15,627 nucleotides of DNA, from the NCBI GenBank assembly GCA_000231825.2, contig JH720295.1, positions 719,837 to 735,463 on the forward strand, read 5' to 3'. The stretch's first letter is position 1. The number at the start of each line of letters is the position of its first letter. Under the pieces are notes generated by a model. The model was not told the origin of the DNA. It ran no database searches and saw only the letters and a program-made list of their open reading frames with translations. The stretch comes from Tetrahymena elliotti 4EA. Taxonomy: Eukaryota; Ciliophora; Oligohymenophorea; Hymenostomatida; Tetrahymenidae. This document shows positions 9,904 to 15,627 of this stretch, one piece after another. Made by a program: the position numbers and the translations under genes.

Positions 9904-10682
9904 GTAATTTTGTTAAATACAGCTTTAATTAGGTTTTTGTGCAAATTATTAGTTTGGTTCAAAAGAGCTAAAGAAACTAAATATATATATTTATTAAATT
10001 TTTTCTTTATTTCTAAATTTCAATCTTCTTATCTGTTACGGTTGAGTTTAGGAACATTTTTTTTTAAAGTTGAGTGGTAAAAATAGATTATAATAATTTT
10101 CATAAAATTTTGCCAGTTAAAATGATTAAAAAAAATAAGTAGGGTATTAAATTTATGTTATAAATACTTTGAATGAAGAAGTTAACTTAAAAAAATAAGA
10201 TATTTTATTTTTGATTTTTTCAGATTGATTTTCTAACCCATCTCCTCAAAATCTTTTTCAATTTTAAACTTTATGAATATTTGAACCTATCCAATATTTT
10301 ATCTAGCACATCAAATCTTTTCAATCCAACTAACACAAAGAATAAAACAACATTTTAGTTGATGAAAGAGTTTCTTTAAAATAAATAATTTTAAATGAAT
10401 TAGTGTATCATTTAAACAATTTATAGTATTTAAAATCAATTAGGTAAATTATTTCTTTCAATATGTTTCTTTTATATCATGACTAAATTAGAGAATGTGT
10501 GTTCTCAGTAAATACTTGTATGTAGACAAATATTTCGTTTTCTATAAAATATTTTTGAATTATCACAAAAAGTGATAATTTTTTAATATGAATTTTAGTA
10601 TTGAGAGATGATTAACTAAACCTAATTGCTATACTTTTTATTCTTTAATAAAAAAATTAACAATTTAAAATAGATAAATAAT
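9904..10682. other. Spacer before gene C
   Basis: About 780 nt. The start (to about 10040) looks like intron sequence following the last orphan LRR exon. I searched for a KAKRLV-like terminal exon and saw none. The rest is AT-rich without a supported gene. The last 30 nt (AACAATTTAAAATAGATAAATAAT) match the leader of gene B and presumably form the gene C 5' untranslated region. A perfect hairpin lies at 10558-10580. Confidence 0.55.
10558..10580. promoter_or_regulatory. Perfect 9-bp inverted repeat upstream of gene C
   Basis: AATTATCAC (10558-10566), loop AAAAA, GTGATAATT (10572-10580), followed by a run of T. It lies about 100 nt before the gene C start codon. It could be a dyad bound by a transcription factor or an RNA hairpin; I saw no equivalent in front of gene B. 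Function is inference only. Confidence 0.35.
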
Positions 10683-11898
10683 ATGGGAAATAAAATAGCA
10701 AAGAAATAGAACATATTTAACACCAATTAAGTCAATTAAATAGCACATTTCGAGGAGAAAACAATTCAAGATTTCCTCAAGAAAAATAAATATGAATATC
10801 TAAAGGTATTAGAAAAAGGAGATTTCTCATAGGTAGTGATGGCATTTTCAGAATAATCAGAGTGCTTAGTAGCAATTAAAGTTTTTTAGAAAGTTAAGGG
10901 ACAAAACCGAATTGATTTAAAATAATTTGAGAAAGAAATCTAGATTCTCTAAAAGTTTAAAGATCAGAGATATGTCTTATAAACTATTGAAAAGATTTAA
11001 GATGATTAACAAGGACTAGTTGCCATAGTTACTGAACTTTGTGATTGTAAATTAGATTATCAAAATTATTATTATTAAAACTACTTATCATAGGCAATTT
11101 AACTACAATATTTGACTTGAACTAGTTTGACTATGAATAAGTTCTGGCTATGACCTACCAGTTGTTTAAGGGTTTACTATTCCTCTAAGAAAATGGTATC
11201 ATTCATAGTGATATCAAGCCTAACAACATTTTATTTAGCAAATAAAAAAATCAGTTTTTGATTGGTATAAAATTGATTATGTTCTACTAAAATTTTCAAA
11301 TGTTTAATTTCTAAAAAAGCTGATTATAGTTTATCTAAGATCAAGGCAGATCCTTCTTCTAAGAAAACTTTGATAGTAAAATGAATGAATTAATTGAATT
11401 AATAGATTAATTTACATATTAATTATAAAGTCTCTTTACAACAATATTTGCTACAAGTCTCGCGAAGTTATGAACATGCAAAAACCATACACAATAAAAG
11501 TAATTAAAATATTACATATAAATAAGCTTAAATTATTAAACTTTAAAGGCTGATGTTTTCTCAATTGGAGAAATCTTAATTGAAGTTTTTCTAAATAGAA
11601 GACTTACTACTATGGAATGGATGGAATTGAAATTGTAAAGCTTAATTACAGTGATTCCTTCTTTGCAAAACTGTGAATAATTTGAATTTGTAAATAAAAT
11701 ACTTTCCAAAATGGTAGAACCAAACAAAGATCTAAGACTCTAACCCATAGATTTACTCTAGAATTTAAATTCATTTGATATTAATGAGAATTCTTTTAAG
11801 AAGCTAAGAATAAAAAAAGAATTAAGAACAATTTGTATAAATAATATTAATGAAATAGTGAAAGCAATAGATTATGACATTGTAGAAATACAACTTAG
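10683..11898 (+). other. Gene C kinase-like domain region, more degenerate than gene B
   Basis: Collinear with gene B residue by residue. Differences at key sites: the glycine loop reads EKGDFSQV (first Gly replaced by Glu, residue 44); the VAIK lysine (66) is kept; helix C has the normal Glu (EKEIQIL); the catalytic loop is GIIHSDIKPNNILF (HSD, Lys and Asn kept); DFG is replaced by DYS (180-182), losing the Gly; the APE-like motif is YKSREV. C-lobe landmarks PYTIKADVFSIGEIL and MVEPNKDLRL are intact. Loss of the loop Gly and the DxG Gly makes this a stronger pseudokinase candidate than gene B, while the open frame and conserved introns argue it is still expressed and selected. Confidence 0.8.
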
Positions 11899-14800
11899 GT
11901 AAGATTTAATTATCAAACAAGAGAAATCGATTTCATCACATTAAAAATAAAAAGAACTAATTGAAAATTGTTTCTTTCTACTCATTAAATATTTTAAAAT
12001 GAAATAAAAATAAAGATAAAAATTCATTCAATCATTTTGAAATATTTAATTACTTATTGATTTAATTTCAATAATTTTTGAAGTAGATATTTTCTTTTTA
12101 AATTATTTCTTGAAAGATCTATTTTATTTTTTGAAAACAAATTTGTTATTTTCTGAGTAGTAAGAAATATCTTGGTACAAAAGCAGTAAAAAAGATTGGA
12201 ATGAGATTAGAAAAATGCCAAAATATTAGTTCTTTAAATATCAATCTCTTGTAATTTTGTTAAATACTTATTTATTTACAATCAATTTAATATTTATTTA
12301 TTTACTTACTTATTTATGCATTTATAGTTTGCTTTTTTTTTTCCAAAGATGCATTAAAAAATTTTTTATTTAATGAGTAGTTAAAATAGTCTTGGAGCAA
12401 AATCAGCAAATTTAATTGGAAAAAGCTTAGAAAAATGTCAAAAACTCAGTTCTTTGCATCTTAATTTGGAGTACTTTTGTTAAATAATAAATTTAAATTA
12501 AATGAAATTTTTAAGCAAGAAATTAATTAAAGTTAAAAAAAGAGAAGCAAACTAAGTTATTTCTTTGAGGTGCTTTTGATTAATATTTATTTTTTAATCA
12601 AATAATCAATTTATATATTTACATTTTTTTTATTTCTCACTTTTAATTTTATTATCTATTGCCTCTTATTTCCAAAATAAAATTCAAACTATTTTCTAAA
12701 TAGTGGAAATAATCTTGGCTCAGAAGGAGCAAAGAACATTGGAATGAGTATAGAAAAGTGCCAAAATATCAGTTCTTTGAAGCTATATCTTGGGTAATTT
12801 TATTAAATCCTTATTTTTAAGAAAATGATTTATTAAGTAGAAATAAATAAAAGAATTTAATAAGAAGTATTTAAGGAAGAATAAAATAAAAATTGCTTTT
12901 GATTAAATGCTTATTAATTTAATAAACTTAAAAATTTCTTTATTTTTTAATTTCCATTATTATAAATTGGTTATAATTTTCATAAACAAATTTAAATATA
13001 CTTAATATTTTCTGAGTAGTTGGAATGATCTTGGTGCAGAAGGGGCAAAAAATATTGGAATGAGCTTAGAGAAATGCCAAAATATCAATTCTTTGAGTCT
13101 CAATCTTGGGTAATTTTATTTTTAAATATAGATTAAATTAGGTTTTTCTGCAAAAATATCAATTAAACACAAAACAAAGAAAAGAGAGTAAATAAGTAGG
13201 ATTAATAATACAAAGCTACTTTTGATTAATTGTTTATTAATCAATCAATTTATATTTATTTATTTATTTACTTATTTCTTACTTTAAATTTTTTATCCAT
13301 CACTTTTTATTTTGAAAACAAATTAATTATTTTCTGAGTAGTGGAAATTAACTTGGTGCAGAAGGAGTAAATAATATTGGAATGAACTTAGAAAAGTGCT
13401 AAAATATCAGTTCTTTAAGTCTAGAAATACGGTAATTTAGTTAAATACTAATTAAATAACCTTTTCAAACAAGTCATTAATTTAGTACAAATGAATACAA
13501 GTAAGTAAATAGATAGAGTGATTTCTATGTATTCATTTTATTATTTTCATACTTTCAATTTCCTTGTCTATTACTTCTTATTTTCAAAAATATTATATTA
13601 TTTTGGTAGTGATAATAAGCTTGATGCAGAAGCAGCAAAAAATATTGGAATAAGTTTAAAAAAGTGCTAAAATATCAATTCTTTGAATCTAGGTGTTAGG
13701 TAACTTTGTTAAATATAGTTTTCATTTACTTTTTTAAGTGAGTGATTAATAAAGTACAAAAAAAAAAGGAACTTAAATAAGTATGTTGTGAGTAAAAGCT
13801 GCTTTTGATTAAATATTTATTTTATTAATCAAACAATCAATTTAATTATTTATTTATTTACTTCTCACTTTTAATTTTCTTACCTATTGCTTCTTCTTTT
13901 CAAAACAAATTTTTTTTTTGTTTTGAGCAGTTTTAATGATCTTGGTGCAGAAGGAGCAAAAAATATTGGAATGAGCTTAGAAAAGTGCCAAAATATTCGT
14001 TCTTTGAATCTCTCTCTTGGGTAATTTTGTTAAATACTCATTTATTAGGTTTTTCAGCAAATAATTAATCCAGCACAAAAGAATTTAATAAAAAAATTAA
14101 TAAAAACAGTTTTTGATAAAAAATATATTAATTTATTAATCAAGTAGTTAATAAAAATATTTGCTTGACTTTTTTTTATGTTTTGAAATTAAAATTTTTA
14201 TTATCTATTGGTACTTATTTTCAAAACAAATTTACTATTTTCTGAGTAGTTCTAATTAACTTGGTATAGAAGGAGGAAAAAATATTGGATTGAGCTTATA
14301 AAAGTGGCAAAATATCAATTCTTTGAATTTAGATCTAAGGTAATTTCATTAATACTTACTAATTTAATTAGGTTTGTTGGCAAATTATTAATTAAATTCA
14401 AAAGAACTAAAGAAATTAAATATTTATTTACTTGTTAGTCAAAGATTCAATCAATTAATCTATTAATTACCTTATTTCTTTATTTTTAAATTTAAATTTT
14501 TTTCTCTACTGCTACTTATTTTCAAAACAAATTTACTATTTTTGAGTAGTTACAATTAACTTGGTGCAGAAGGAGCAAATCATATAGGAATGAGCTTAGA
14601 AAAGTGCCCAAATATAAGTTCTTTGAATCTTGATCTCAGGTAATTTTTTTAATTTTTTATTTATAAATTTAAATTGTCTTATCTATTGCAACTCATCTTA
14701 AAATAAATTGACTATTTTCTGAGTAGTTCCAATAATCTTGGTGCAGAAGGAGTAGAAAATATTGGACTGAGCTTAGAGAAGTGCCAAAATATCAGTTTTT

Positions 14801-15604
14801 TGAATCTTAAACTTGGGTAATTTTATTGAATAATTATTTAGTGAGGTTTATAAGCAAATTATTAATTCAGTTCAAAAAAAGAAAAGAAAAAAAATAAACA
14901 AAAATACCAAAGAATCAATCAATTAATCTATTTATTTTCTTATTTGTTTGTTTTGAAATTTAGATTTTCTTATCTATTGCAACTTATTTTCAAAATTATT
15001 TTATGAATAGAAATAATTAACTTTGTCCAGATGGAGTAAAAAATATTGGAGGGAGCTTAGAAAAGTGCAAAAAAATCAGTTCTTTAAATTTAGATTTAAA
15101 GTATTTTGTTAAAAGCAAAATAATTAATTAAGTACAAAAGAACTAAAGAAAGAAATAAAATAAATAGGAATAAGTAAAAGTTAGTTATGATTAAATATAT
15201 ATTTATGAATCAAAAGATAAATTAATCGATCAGTTAGTATATTTAAAGATTTATATTAACTAACTAACTTACTTACTTTTTATTTTTTACTTTCAATTTT
15301 CTTTTCTTTCAACTCTTATTTTAGTAAACAAATTAAAAACATATTTGTAATTTTGTGAATAGTGAAAATCAACTTGATGCAGGAGCAACATAAAATATTG
15401 GAAAAAGCTTACAAAAGTACTAAAATGTTAGTTCTTTGACTCTCAACCTAGGGTAATTTTGTTTGCTCCTTTTTTTCAAAAATAACTAAAACAAATTTTC
15501 CATTTACTGATTAGTTAAAATAGTCTTGGTGTAGAAGGAGTAAAAATTATCGGAATGAGCTTAGAAAAGTGCCAAAATATCACTTCTTTAAATCTCATCC
15601 TTTA
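10683..15604 (+). CDS. Gene C: kinase-like domain plus at least 13 LRRs, 3' end outside window
   Basis: Kinase exons 10683-11046, 11094-11264, 11320-11375, 11431-11499, 11549-11898 have exactly the lengths of gene B's (364, 171, 56, 69, 350). LRR exons follow at 12161-12250, 12381-12470, 12704-12793, 13020-13109, 13342-13431, 13610-13699, 13931-14020, 14250-14339, 14550-14639, 14727-14816, 15011-15100, 15363-15452 and 15515-15604. The reading frame stays open for 726 residues with no TGA, and the last exon ends in a good donor (GTAATTAT), so the gene continues past the window. The start MGNKI matches gene B. It is a tandem paralogue, separated from gene B by the orphan LRR fragment. The repeats use Leu in the NxLG position throughout, unlike gene A. 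Likely role: signalling or scaffold protein with an LRR binding arm; partner unknown. Confidence 0.83.
11047..11548 (+). other. Four short introns in the gene C kinase region
   Basis: Introns 11047-11093 (47 nt), 11265-11319 (55), 11376-11430 (55) and 11500-11548 (49), GT...AG, at the same codons and phases as in gene B. Donors are GTAAAT, GTATAA, GTAAAA and GTAATT; acceptors are CATAG, AAAAAG, ATAAAG and TTAAAG. Exon lengths are conserved to the base while intron sequences have drifted, as expected for real introns. Confidence 0.83.
12161..15604 (+). repeat. Gene C array of thirteen or more exon-intron LRR units
   Basis: Thirteen 90-nt exons, unit lengths 152-352 nt. The introns 14640-14726 (87 nt) and 15453-15514 (62 nt) are far shorter than the rest and lack the palindromic core, so they look like internal deletions. 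Acceptors vary as GAGTAG, GAGCAG, AAATAG, GAATAG, GATTAG and GGTAG. Donors vary as GTAATT, GTACTT, GTAACT and GTATTT. In-frame TAA at the CAA position of KCQN in the exons at 13342 and 13610 shows the Gln reassignment directly. Confidence 0.86.
13794..13833. repeat. Palindromic core of an LRR intron (best example)
   Basis: AAAAGCTGCTTTT at 13794-13806 is an odd palindrome (AAAAGC, one base, GCTTTT). It overlaps TTTGATTAA at 13804-13812, whose exact reverse complement TTAATCAAA lies at 13825-13833. Related cores occur in other introns, for example TTGATTAA / TTAATCAA at 13222-13229 and 13237-13244, and AAAAGCTGCTTTT at 8786-8798. Outside the core, GTAAGTAAA-type and TTTACTTAC-type arms add further complementarity. 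Confidence 0.6.
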
Positions 15605-15627
15605 GTAATTATGTTAAATACTTATTT

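Noticed and set aside
9868..10080. A 70-codon standard-code open frame on the + strand beginning MPKYQFFKF
   Set aside because: It overlaps the last orphan LRR exon in a different frame and then runs through intron-like AT-rich sequence; composition is low-complexity and no paralogue shares it.
10558..10585. Hairpin plus T-run read as a bacterial intrinsic terminator
   Set aside because: The alternative code, GT-AG introns and kinase-LRR genes show a ciliate nuclear genome, where this mechanism does not apply.
11536..11727. A 63-codon open frame on the minus strand
   Set aside because: It is antisense to the C-lobe exon of gene C, a shadow of a real coding exon.
1..15627. tRNA, rRNA or other structured RNA genes
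   Set aside because: No stretch with the moderate GC content and conserved boxes expected of these genes was seen; nearly all GC enrichment falls in the LRR and kinase exons.

Overview
The window reads as nuclear DNA of an oligohymenophorean ciliate, most like Tetrahymena. Base composition is extremely AT-rich. Recognisable protein domains stay open only if TAA and TAG mean glutamine and TGA is the only stop. CAA/CAG and TAA/TAG swap at equivalent positions between repeats and paralogues. Standard-code ORF finding therefore finds essentially nothing real here; all genes I can support are on the + strand and are intron-rich.

Layout: (1) 173-2216, the 3' part of one gene (gene A): six leucine-rich-repeat (LRR) exons and a C-terminal exon ending in TGA. 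(2) 2217-2851, a spacer. (3) 2852-8146, a complete gene (gene B): a protein-kinase-like domain in five exons split by four introns of 47-59 nt, then twelve LRR exons and a terminal exon, predicted 726 residues. (4) 8147-8594, a spacer homologous in part to the flank behind gene A. (5) 8595-9903, an orphan run of five LRR exons with no kinase head and no terminal exon, carrying an in-frame TGA and damaged splice acceptors; I call it a pseudogene fragment. (6) 9904-10682, a spacer with a hairpin. (7) 10683 to the window end, a second kinase-LRR gene (gene C) with the same five kinase exons and at least thirteen LRR exons, running off the edge.

The locus is a head-to-tail tandem array of paralogous kinase-LRR genes. 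All 36 LRR exons (31 in genes, 5 orphan) are 90 nt long, carry exactly one 30-residue repeat and have the same phase at both ends, so any exon can be gained, lost or skipped without shifting the frame. The introns between them descend from one ancestral unit and many carry a palindromic core. Both kinase domains are unorthodox (HSD for HRD; DCG or DYS for DFG), so they may be weakly active kinases or pseudokinases with an N-terminal myristoylation-like start and a C-terminal LRR solenoid. The function of this family is not known to me. The exon/intron model is my reading of the sequence; no transcript evidence was available.
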